Positions 22,118 through 31,800 of a stretch of DNA of 64,000 nt are shown piece after piece. Both the position numbers and the translations under genes were made by a program. Below the pieces are notes generated by a model. It was not told where the DNA came from, did not search any database, and saw only the letters and a program-made list of their open reading frames with translations. Source of the DNA: Agrypnia vestita (Eukaryota; Arthropoda; Insecta; Trichoptera; Phryganeidae); assembly GCA_016648135.1 (NCBI GenBank), contig JADDOH010010916.1, forward strand, positions 1 to 64,000, given 5' to 3'. The first letter of the stretch is position 1. Each line of letters begins with the position of its first letter.

Positions 22118-22886
22118 ACGGTTATTTGGAAAACATTAATAATCTCGCAGGGCTATATTCCTGCCTCGATTAATGAGTCGAAAATGTTCAAGCAACCATG
22201 ACCTAATATCAATAGTTATGGAGATATGCGACATCAAAGTTTGCATTTTTTTTCAATATTTCTGACTTATTTTTTGTAAAACGTTGGACTATCATTACAG
22301 TAACTTGTATTACATATGAGAAATTCATTCCCTTTAATACAGGTCAAGTATAACAATAAAAATCTACGAATTCCAATTGGAATTTTCGCAGGGTTTTTAT
22401 CATCTTATTTAACTTGTATTGAAACGAATGAAGTTTTCGTATATCAATATCAATAGTTGTGGAGATATGCGACATCAAAGTTTGCATTTTTTTTTCAATA
22501 TATCAGACTTATTTTTTGTAAAACGTTGGACTATCATGACAGTGACTTATATCGATTACGAAAAATTCATTCGTTTCAATACAAGTTAAATAAAATGATA
22601 AAAACCCTGAAAAAATTCCAATTGGAATTCGAAGGTTTTTATTTTTTTATTTGACTTGTATTAAAGGGAATGAATTTTTCATTTTCGACATAAGTTACTG
22701 TAATGATAGTCCAACGTTTTACAAAAAATAAGTCAGAAATATTGAAAAAAAAATGCAAACTTTGATGTCGCATATCTCCACAACTATTAATATCAGGTCA
22801 TGATAGCTTGAACATTTTCGACTCACAATCAAGGCAGGAATATAATCATGCGAGGTTATTAATGTTTTACAAATAACCCTGTATGC
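22118..22886. mobile_element. Near-palindromic fold-back element, copy 2
   Basis: Left end ACACGGTTATTTGGAAAACA and right end TTTTACAAATAACCCTGT are imperfect inverted repeats. Each arm of about 370 bp contains ATGGAGATATGCGACATCAA or its complement. The centre contains CCAATTGGAATTC. The whole could fold into one long hairpin. No coding capacity and no clear target duplication. Confidence 0.8.
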
Positions 22887-23211
22887 ATTGTTCTGAAATA
22901 AGGATTGTCCGTAGAAATTACGTTCGCATGGTAAGCCTAGTCGACACGCTTCATGTATCTACGCCTGATGATTATGCAGAATGACAGCCAGATCTTGGAA
23001 CGATTTGTTTTTTTGCTTTTGTTGTTCCAAATAACGGATCGCAAGAACAAATACTATTCGACCGCAAATTGTTTCCGACATTGAATAGACGTCGTACGCT
23101 TTTTGTGGTCACTCAACGTTCTTCCCGAAGCGATGTAGTACAGGATTCCGACCGAGATCGATCTTCACCCATCTGTTTACCGAATGAAAAATATTTTTTA
23201 GCAATCATAAT

Positions 23212-23884
23212 TAGCGAAGGGAAAAACTACATTTCAAAATGAAGACTACAACACACACACGTTCACCTGTTTGAAGACCATTTGTGGTCTACATTTTGAT
23301 GTACACTACAATTGTAGTAAAAACTACTTGAAGTGAAGTAATTGTAGTACTACGAAATGAAGTGAAGTAAATGAAGTGAAGTAATGAAGTGATTGTAGTA
23401 TTAATGAAGTGAAGCGTAATGAAATGAAATAATGTAGTACTAATGAGTTAATAGTTAGTTTTTAAAAAAAAAAAAAAAGGTCGCCAGCCAGATTTCTTCA
23501 TTCGATTCCAAAAAATTTTCAAACCATGGGGGGGAGGGGGGTTGTTACAGTTTCCAGAGATTTCTTCGTTTAGCTACATCCACTTCCCAAAAATTTCTTC
23601 ATGAATCCCAAAATTTTTCAAACCATGGGGGGGAGGGGTTGTTTCAGTTTCCTGAGATTTCTTCGTTTAGTTACATCAACTTCCCAAAAATTTCACGTAA
23701 AAAATGAATGAAGTATATGTACTTTGTAGTGTTCGCTTTGAAATGAAGTGTACTATTTGAAATTTATACTTTCAATAACTTTGGTGTTTGTAGTGTGCAC
23801 TACACATCAAAACGTGCGAAGTGTGCACTTCAATGTAATGTAGTACTACATTGTAGTAGTGAGTACAGAGCGGACCCATCACTA
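23212..23884. mobile_element. Non-autonomous hAT element with internal TGAAG-rich repeats
   Basis: Flanked on both sides by the octamer ATCATAAT (23204-23211 and 23885-23892). Tips are TAGCGAAGGG on the left and CCCATCACTA on the right, the TAGNGANGGG form of hAT ends. Inside the left half, runs of TGAAGTGAAGTAA-like units form an imperfect tandem array. Two copies of AAACCATGGGGGGGAGGGG lie in the middle. It has no coding sequence. Confidence 0.88.
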
Positions 23885-24302
23885 ATCATAATACATTAAC
23901 AAACATATTGCGAATGGGTTGCCGGTGAAATTAAGTCAAGCCTACCTTTAATTAAAATTAATTTGATACATTTTTATTCACCTTTTCACTTACTTGTTAA
24001 CCAAACGAAATCAATATTAAATTCAAGAACACATTCATATTTGTGAACTTGTAATTTTTCAGAACAAACATAATTAATTGATTATTTGGTTTTAAAAATT
24101 TCACAGAATCGGTTGTATCAAATGTGTCCAAATAAAATGAATTAATCGGTTAATTCTGGCATCCGTCTAGCGGTGGTATTGCAAAGTAATTTGAACTACC
24201 GTATCAAAAAAGTGGATTGCTCTACGGACAAAAATAAAAATTAATCAATTAATAAAAATGAGAATTACATATAAGGTCGATATATTCACGGAAATCTACA
24301 AG

Positions 24303-24375
24303 GCTCCTATAGCTTAGTGGTCAGAGCACCGGCCCCGGAAAGGAGGTGACCCGGGTTCGAATCCCGGTAGTAGCC
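24303..24375 (+). other. tRNA-like sequence (decayed tRNA or SINE head)
   Basis: Has a good A box (TAGCTTAGTGG), a perfect B box (GGTTCGAATCC), a fully paired T arm (CCGGG/CCCGG) and an acceptor stem with six of seven pairs (GCTCCTA/TAGTAGC). The anticodon arm does not pair and position 33 is C rather than U. Compared with a normal threonine-type arm it looks two bases short. I therefore call it a tRNA-derived pseudogene or SINE head, not a working tRNA. AATTAATCAATTAAT-like inverted sequence lies on both sides. Confidence 0.6.
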
Positions 24376-24628
24376 AAATATTTTTTCGTGGAACAAATTT
24401 TTCTGTCTTTCTAATTGATTAATTAATTTGGTTTTAAGAAATCAGTATTGATTGAGAGTGGGAAGCGTAAGAAACAAGAAACTGTTGGGTTGCCTATCTT
24501 TTTCTGGTCTATAGGTACTAAAGGTTGCCAGGTAAAATTTTACCAAATCGTCCGATAAACCGATCTCATACAGCCTTTTTAATAACAGATTTTGAGTTAT
24601 GGCGTACACGGGCTTCAGAAAAACGCTT

Positions 24629-24665
24629 AAAAGTTATGCCCACTATTATAGTGGGCATAACTTTT
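24629..24665. repeat. Perfect 17-bp-arm hairpin
   Basis: AAAAGTTATGCCCACTA is followed by TTA and its exact complement. It lies at the edge of the second poly-C/TTAA element copy. Confidence 0.85.
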
Positions 24666-25001
24666 TTTTTTATAATTCAAAATAAAACTCTACAATTCTT
24701 TTATACTTACACAGAGTCGTCGATGCCAGATCCATACAGCAAAGAGCTTTCATCAAGAAGATCTAGAGCATCTTTTTGTCCTTGTCTACGCAAAACTCTT
24801 GCAATACAATTGCGCTTCCGGTAGTCCTCAGGTGAGCGCGTCCCTCAGCTGCCCGAGCAGGTATAGAAAATCAGTCTGAGCATCGCTCAAATGCTCATAA
24901 CTTCGTCAATTTTGCTCCGATTGACTTGAAATTTTGACACAATATTCGTTTAAAAAATAAAATGCAAAAGATAATTAAAAACCTTACCCCTCCCCCCCCC
25001 C
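24660..25001. mobile_element. Second copy of the poly-G/TTAA element (right part only)
   Basis: Matches 19330-19676 through blocks such as TAGTCCTCAGGTGAGCGCG and TTTTGCTCCGATTGACTTGA. It ends ACCTTACCCCTCC plus further C residues and TTAA (25002-25005). The left end is missing or replaced. Confidence 0.7.
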
Positions 25002-25278
25002 TTAACGTAGAGCACGTCGAACTGATTATGACAATAAGATGAAATGAGTTAGAATGCACAGAAAAAAATGGAAAAGCCTAGCAGTTGATGGAAAATGACC
25101 GATAATTTTAAGATTTGTTAACTTTAAATTAAATCTACACATTTCTTCAATTAATTGCGATACCTATGCTTGTGACGATCGTCTGGAAGCGAAATTCACC
25201 ACTTTTCCCCTTGCATTTTATATCACATTTTTATGTAAAGGTGTCAAATTAAATATAGATACCATATACTATAAATAC

Positions 25279-26123
25279 CAGTGGCGTGCAGCGCATACTA
25301 GCAAAAGAGCTGTGCATTAGTAAAGATTCTGAGAAACAAATATTAATTAAATAATCCTTATCTTAAGAAAAAATTGATTTAAAATTCTAGCCGTAATTCT
25401 CCTACGGCTTTATTTCTGACGTTTCCATTTGTGACGTATCTGTTTTTTTTTCGATTTAAAATTTGAAGTTTTATTTCCGACTTTTCTGTGCTTAACTTCA
25501 TGTCAATTCTTCATTTATTTCGCCAACCAATTTGTTCCACAGATATAGTCAAGTCGAGAAAAAAACCTTTTTTTTATTGCTGCGAGTTTTGTGCAATAGC
25601 GTCCTTCTTCGAAAGGTCCTATGCCAGGCGCACGTCATGCAGAAATGTTATTTTTTACAAATTCCACCCAAAACTTTCGGTGTCAATTTTATGTCTTTTC
25701 TATGGTAAATGTAAATACGAATACGACAAATACCATGTGTTATCTGTCATATCATAATGATATGATAAAATGTTTGATTTATTTATGTGAAAAGAAACGT
25801 ATATTTGAAATTAGTATTTTTCCCGATTTAATTATATATAAATCGTCTTCGAAATATATTGAAATTTTTCGCCGTATTAGCTATATCTATATAAAATATT
25901 TATTTATTTAGGAAATATTGTTTACAATACTTCTTTTATAGTGCAGTTATTTTTGTGGATTGAAGCTACTCAAAATAGTTCATTATATATAGTTAATTTT
26001 TTTTTTAAATGTATATTTAAATATACCCTTATAGGTATATGCTTATATATATATATATATTTTTAATATAGGTATATAGTCGGTCACAGCATAACCTAAG
26101 TTTATACCCACTGCACGCCACTG
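25279..26123. mobile_element. Non-autonomous hAT element with exact 8-bp target duplication
   Basis: Begins CAGTGGCGTGCAG and ends CTGCACGCCACTG. The octamer ATAAATAC flanks both sides (25271-25278 and 26124-26131). CAGTGGCG tips are typical of hAT transposons. Open frames at 25488-25911 have no transposase motif. The 5' part recurs as a relic at 9050-9115, and the tips resemble the MITE at 5274-5492. Confidence 0.92.
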
Positions 26124-26131
26124 ATAAATAC

Positions 26132-26779
26132 ATATATCTTTTTAAAATGACAGAGAGTAAATTATTTAATCAATAAATGAATGACCAAACCAACGACATT
26201 TTAAAAGTGAAGAAAATTCGTCCACTTTTTGGGCTTTACATGACTGCATGGACGTGTCTTTTTATAAATAATATTACAAAGTAAACAATTATCTTTTATT
26301 TATAAAAAATATTTTAAAATCTGTCAACCAGTTTGCTAAGTTTTAATTAGTTAGTTTTAATAAAGACTGTTTTTAAAAATATGTTATTATGTGTGGTTTT
26401 TTTCAACGCTTCTTACATTGTTAGATAACTTTTTAACTTTAATAAATTAAAAGAATTGAAATTGTTATTGTTTAGTAATTTTTCAGAAATTACTTTACTA
26501 CGAATTTCGAGGGCTGAGACACTTATTAATCAAAAAAAAACATTTTCAAATGTTTATTTTTCTTAATTTTAGAAGTATGTACATAAATTATCATTAGGCC
26601 CAGCTATAAAGGTGGTCTTCATGAATAACGGTTAACAAATTAAAATTTATCGCATTTAAAGGTCGTTTTTAATTGTGCCTCTTGTTATATATTTATGTAC
26701 ACATTAAACTAAAAAGTATTTTTAAGTGTCGCTTTGTCATTTAAAAAATATACATTTATTATACATTTACATTTACTTT
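26132..26779. other. No recognisable gene
   Basis: Very AT-rich sequence without a supported frame or element. Confidence 0.45.
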
Positions 26780-26799
26780 TTATTTTACTTATTGAACAG

Positions 26800-27847
26800 T
26801 AAACTTATAGACGCAGTTGCATCCCTTTACGAGGGGAGTACTGCGTGTGTAAGAATCAATGGATCTTTCACACCGTGGTTTGATATAACAGAAGGTGTCA
26901 AACAGGGTTGTGTAATGTCTCCATGGCTGTTCAACTTGTATATGGATAATTGTGTGAAAGAACTGGAATGTATGAATATAGGAGCGAAAATGAGTGATTT
27001 GATTGTATGCTGTTTACTGTACGCGGATGATGCGGTATTAATGGCAAATAGCGAACAAGACCTACAAAGTCTAGTTAGCAGGATGTATGATGTATGCAAG
27101 GAAAGTGACCTTATTATGAATGTAAAGAAGTCAAAAGTAATGGTATTCGAGAAGGAGGAAAATAAGACAACGTGTGAAATACTAGTAGGCAATGAATGTT
27201 TGGAACAAGTAGATGAGTTTGTGTACTTGGGAAGTATGTTCGATAGAAGAGGGAATGTTGAGAAAGATATAGAGAGGTGAGTGACTGCCGGGAATAGGGT
27301 GAACGGTGCTTTGAATGCAATAATTACTAATAGAAATATGTCTACCGAGGCAAAACTGGCGGTACCTAATGGAGTTCTGGTACCGACATTAATGTATGAA
27401 AGTGAAGCCTGGAGCTGGCAGAAGAGGAACGAAAGTAGATTGAATGCAGTGAAGATGAGGTCCCTTAGACGTATGTGTGGTAAATCCATGTATGAGTAAA
27501 GAATGAAGATATTAGGAATGAATGTAAAGCTGATCGTAGCATAATACAGAGAATAAAATAGGGTCGCTCAGGTGGTTTGGGCATGTTGAGCGAATGAATG
27601 AGGAAAGAATGGTAAGAAAGATATATGATGCAAGTGTTGACGGCGCCAGAAAAAGAGGGCGACCACGGAAGACGTGGCATGACCAGATTAACCAGATACT
27701 GGAAGATGGTCCTGTTAGAAGTCTGAACAACCGTCGAGCTTGCATGCGAAGATGTATGAATGTAGACGAAGCGAAAGTTGTATGTCAGGACAGAAGAGTA
27801 TGGCGCTCTATCCTCTCTGCCTACCCCCTCGGGGAAACGGCGTGATG

Positions 27848-27878
<31 letters not shown>
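26800..27878 (+). pseudogene. Non-LTR retrotransposon ORF2 remnant (reverse transcriptase to C-terminus), RTE-like
   Basis: The frame from about 26802 reads GVKQGCVMSPWLFNLYMDN and then LLYADDAVLM, where YADD (27020-27031) is the reverse transcriptase catalytic motif. A VDEFVYLGSMF block follows, then, past an in-frame TGA (27278-27280), the thumb/connection region. After a TAA near 27497 and a frame change comes LRWFGHVERMNEERMVRKIY and the GRPRKTW motif. It ends GGGGAAACGGCGTGATGG and a (TAAG)n tail at 27850-27877. The endonuclease and N-terminal reverse transcriptase are missing, so it is a 5'-truncated, dead copy. Siblings are at 20725 (+) and 60350 (-). The YADD motif and C-terminus are clear; the clade is an inference from the C-terminal motifs and tandem tail. 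Confidence 0.88.
27850..27877 (+). repeat. (TAAG)n tail of the LINE
   Basis: About seven tandem TAAG units directly after the LINE terminus. The two sibling copies have TTAG units instead. Confidence 0.9.
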
Positions 27879-27989
27879 CTTATTTTACGGTAAACTAACT
27901 ACCATGCGGTTTCGATGTACATAGGTACTTATTTTATAAACGCTCGTATTTCGAGCGTCTGTCTTTTTGACAGTTAATAAGCTCAATCG

Positions 27990-28170
27990 GCCGTATTTTG
28001 AAAATAGCAATATTGGGATCTTAAAATTGTTATCTCAACACTTATAAACGAGAATAAAAAAAATAAAGATACTTCGGCGTTTGTTTCTTTCAGTTCCTAC
28101 TTGAGAGAGAGAGAGGAAGACAACACGACAATGCGACGCGAGACATGGCGGTTATCTGTCAAACATTAAT
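27990..28170. mobile_element. Family M1, copy gamma (one end only)
   Basis: Starts CGGCCGTATTTTGAAAATAG and continues through TCTCAACACTTATAAACGAG and a GAGAGAGAG tract, in the same order as 37175-37330. The opposite end is not found. Confidence 0.65.
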
Positions 28171-28528
28171 ACATATTCATCCACAAAGGCCCTCAAATGT
28201 TAGGAGCTGTAGCACATGGCATAAACCAATGATATAATAAACTGTAGATACGTTACAAGCGTGAAATCTTGGCAACTCAAAAGTAAGGTACCTAATTGCT
28301 TTACTTGCATTCGTTATCGAACGGACCTTCGTTGTGATCGGGCGCGATGCTACGCCGAAAAAAAGTCCCGGGGAAAAAGGAACAGAGTATTATTCACTAT
28401 TGTAAGAATGAATATGTTATTTTAGTCACCTTGACTTCAAATTACCTGTATACACGTCTACACGCAGACTGTTTGTGAAATAAGTGTGCCATGATTTGTT
28501 GTCTCTTTCAATGCGATATTTGCTACAT
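28171..28528. other. Probable upstream region of PIG-S
   Basis: Moderately AT-rich, immediately 5' of the first recognisable PIG-S coding sequence, so it may hold the promoter or 5' UTR. An ATG at 28350 opens a short frame, but joining it through the nearby GTAAGA donor would create a stop, so I do not use it. Confidence 0.35.
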
Positions 28529-28538
28529 ATGAAAGCCG
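28529..28538 (+). CDS. PIGS: Candidate first coding exon of PIG-S
   Basis: ATGAAAGCCG followed by the donor GTTAGT. Joined to the exon at 28788 it would give an N-terminus MKAESYRMYANIS in the correct phase. The S-Y-R-M-Y-A stretch before the membrane segment is the reason to expect coding upstream of 28799. The donor is only moderate, and an alternative short exon further upstream cannot be excluded. Confidence 0.3.
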
Positions 28539-28787
28539 GTTAGTATAGAAATAACGTGTCTATATTTATAATACGTCAATGTTAAAACTATAAGTGATCC
28601 TTCCTGCTCCTTAACAATGAGAAGCGATCGTTTTCTACTAATGCAAAATGTATCGATTCTGTCGTTTTGTATTGATATTGCAATCACTAGCGTGATACGT
28701 AATAGAGAAGGATGTATTCCATTTTCAAAATTAATGTTTATAATAATTTTCATTAACGTTTGTCTTTTGTTTTTCTTTTTAATTCAG

Positions 28788-28878
28788 AATCCTACAGGAT
28801 GTACGCCAACATATCCTTCGTCGGTGTTCTCATCGTCTTGGGCGTCCCGCTGTGGTGGAAGACTACAGAAGTTTACAG
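28788..28878 (+). CDS. PIGS: PIG-S exon with N-terminal membrane segment
   Basis: Acceptor TTTTTAATTCAG, donor GTGCGT. Encodes SYRMYANISFVGVLIVLG and VPLWWKTTEVYR, one hydrophobic helix followed by the family's W-W-K-T-T-E motif. If no upstream exon is used, translation starts at 28799. Confidence 0.9.
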
Positions 28879-31800
28879 GTGCGTAATCGTCATATACTCT
28901 ATTCATATCGGTATGTCAAAAACGAATAGTGAAAAGAGCGGGCGACTATTTGAATTCGTTGTCAAAACAAGACGAACATGTTCATTAATCTAATGTATAA
29001 AAAAACAAAAAAATTGTGTAATACAAATGAAACACAAATTTCATTATTTATTTTTTCCATGGTGTAATAAAGGGTCCTGATTACATAAATAATGTCAAAT
29101 TTTGGCGTAAGCAAGTTTAAAAACAGTTATTTTCAGTTTAAAAATGATAACATTTTTGACACTTCGCGCCATAGATACCCGTATAAAATATATGTTTTTG
29201 ATTTTTATTCATAGAAATTGACAAATCACGTTTATTATAAGTGGGCCCATTCATTATCTTTCATGTCAACTATACGATCTTGCATTACTTGGCTTACCAT
29301 GCAATATAATGAATGCCCCGCATTAGCTGAGAAAAAAATCATTGTGAATTTGAATTTGGAGATTATTATTCCCAAGAGCTTTTCCCTACCGGATACAATA
29401 AGGAAGGATAATTTCCTATGGTTTCTTGTGTCAAAAATGTTTCGTTTTAAACAAAATTTGACATAATTTATGTAATCAGGACCCTTTATTACGTCAGGGA
29501 ATTTTTTTAATGAAATTTATGTTTCGTTTGTAAAACTAACTTATACCAAAACAAATTTCATATAATTTTCATTAGGGTATGCACATTTACCGGAAAATAT
29601 TGGTAAATCAGTAAAACTCTTAAATCAATACCGGTAATTATGAAGGTGTCAAAAAGTGAACATTATGGCATTATAAAATATTATATTCTGAATTTATATT
29701 ACGGTATAAAACAACAAATTGAAAGAAATGACATTTTGAGACAAATTGTTACATAAGATATTCATTTTACTAAAAGATGACTTATTATTACATTATACAC
29801 AAAGTTATCTAAAAGAAATCGACTACTTTAAATTGTTGTTCAATTATTACTTTTTATTGTAACGGTAACGGAAGGTGCGCATGCGCAGAGAGCGCATTGT
29901 AGCGGAAATGCGTGTAGAAAAATGCGAGACCATAAAATGCGCGTGCATCCATTAAGCCGTCAAAAATTCGTTAGAAATTAGTGTTCGGGTAATATAAATA
30001 ATGTATTGTCGGCCATCTTAAATCGAGTACCAATCATAAAAGATTCTCAATTCAAAAGCTGACGAATGGTTGATTATTGAATAGAAAATTAGAATTTTTT
30101 ATTGAATGACGATTTTAGGTGTGCATTAGGATTTCATGTACTTGTCGATGTTTTTGCAAAAACGACGCAATTTTCCGATACTCGTTTTCAAAACAAAAAA
30201 CACATTCATTCATTCGACATTCATTGCGGCTGTCAAAGTTGTATAGTTTCGAAATTTTTGAATATGGAACCGTTTTAGGCCGAAAATCGATAAAACATGA
30301 AAGGCCCTTCAACTTTTTTTTAAAAATGCACACGTTTTTTGATTCGTCACATGATTCGAATTTTAAATACGCATGACATTTAAATAAATATGGAGGGATA
30401 ATCAATTGGCAAAATGACTTTAACAAACCAGTTTTTAGTTTTATTAGAGGACATCAAATTAAGTTGAATTATTTCTAAACATATTACAATTCACTAAGAT
30501 TATTCTCTGTGAAGATAATTTTATCATATTTGGTTTCAGAGTATCTCTTCCGTACAGCAGAATCGAAGCACTGGACAGCATTCCATTCAAGATTTCCATG
30601 ACCATACAGCTGGCGTTCCAGAATCAGGAGAGAGGTGCCCGCATTAAGGAAGAACTGCAGAACAAATTTAACTCTTCTGGTAAGCATTAGACTAACACAA
30701 TTTTATGTGGGGCAAATGTATTGCCGTGAATTTTCCAAGTCAATAATTAAGCGCCTACGGGTACCCGCATGATCAAACCACAGATCTGATTAAATTAAAA
30801 AGTGTCGACATTTTGATTTGAAAGAAAAAATGTGTTACAGGTACGTCGTGCAGGAAAATTTTATATGAAATATTATTTTGTACTAGTATTTTACCCGTTC
30901 TAAGAGGAGTCAGCTAAGTTTTTGGAAATATTGCCAGAATTTTGAAAAACAGGAAAGCATCTCATCTCACAGAGAAATGCATAAAAAATGGGTGAAAGTA
31001 AAATGGTAAATATTTTGTGAAATACATAAATATTTATACTGTTGTATATAATTCATTGCAAATTAAATTAAATATAAATTAGCTTGGTTTAAACCACTAT
31101 GTTTTTTTGTAACACCAACCGGTTTCGGAACCAGCATTCCATCTTCAGGATAAACTTTTTAACAGGTCTTAAAAATGTCTGGTGAAAATTTTAAATAAAA
31201 AATCAAAAAATAACAAAGTTATAGCTGATAATTGTGGCATTTCTTTGTTGATTACGCGCCTAGTGTAGCTGCCAGTCGGGCTCTTTCATAATAGAAACGT
31301 AAGACCTGTTTCTATTATGTTTGAGGATATAGAAGAGTGCCTGATGATATGGGAATTTTAAGCAAGTTGGAGGACTTGTATTATGGACCTGGAATCGATG
31401 ATTTTATGTTAGTTGAAAGATTTCGCAATTTATTCATTGCTCAATTTTCGAATGCGTTTTACTCGAACCCATGTTTTGAAAATCGGTGACCAAAATATCT
31501 CGGCAACCACCGAACCGATCAACTTGAAATTTCTAGTGGTTATTCTATACATAATTATCTAGTCTTTGTCGTAGATTTTTTTTTAAAGTGACTTAGTTTT
31601 TTTATCGGAATAAACCAGAATTTTTCCCTAAAAAACGCTACTTTAAATTCAAACGCCCGCAGTTTTATCAAAAATCTATATTTTTAAATACCCCTACGTC
31701 AAAAACTAAATTATAGTGTCAATTTTGATTATCTTTTTGTTTTTTTTTTTAATTCTGATGATTACTGATGAAATGGGAGCGGTCACCGCGGAGAACCTTT

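Noticed and set aside
23330..23430. CRISPR-like or satellite array
   Set aside because: Units are imperfect, contiguous and confined to a hAT element with clear ends. There are no spacers.
24303..24375. Functional tRNA gene (CGG anticodon by position)
   Set aside because: The anticodon stem does not pair and position 33 is not U, so I kept it only as a tRNA-like sequence.
26827..27489. Open frame of 220 codons on the minus strand
   Set aside because: It is the antisense shadow of the LINE reverse transcriptase, whose YADD motif and family C-terminus read on the plus strand.
28350..28405. Start of PIG-S at ATG 28350 with donor GTAAGA
   Set aside because: Joining it to the 28788 acceptor produces a stop codon at the junction, so the candidate exon at 28529 or a start at 28799 is preferred.
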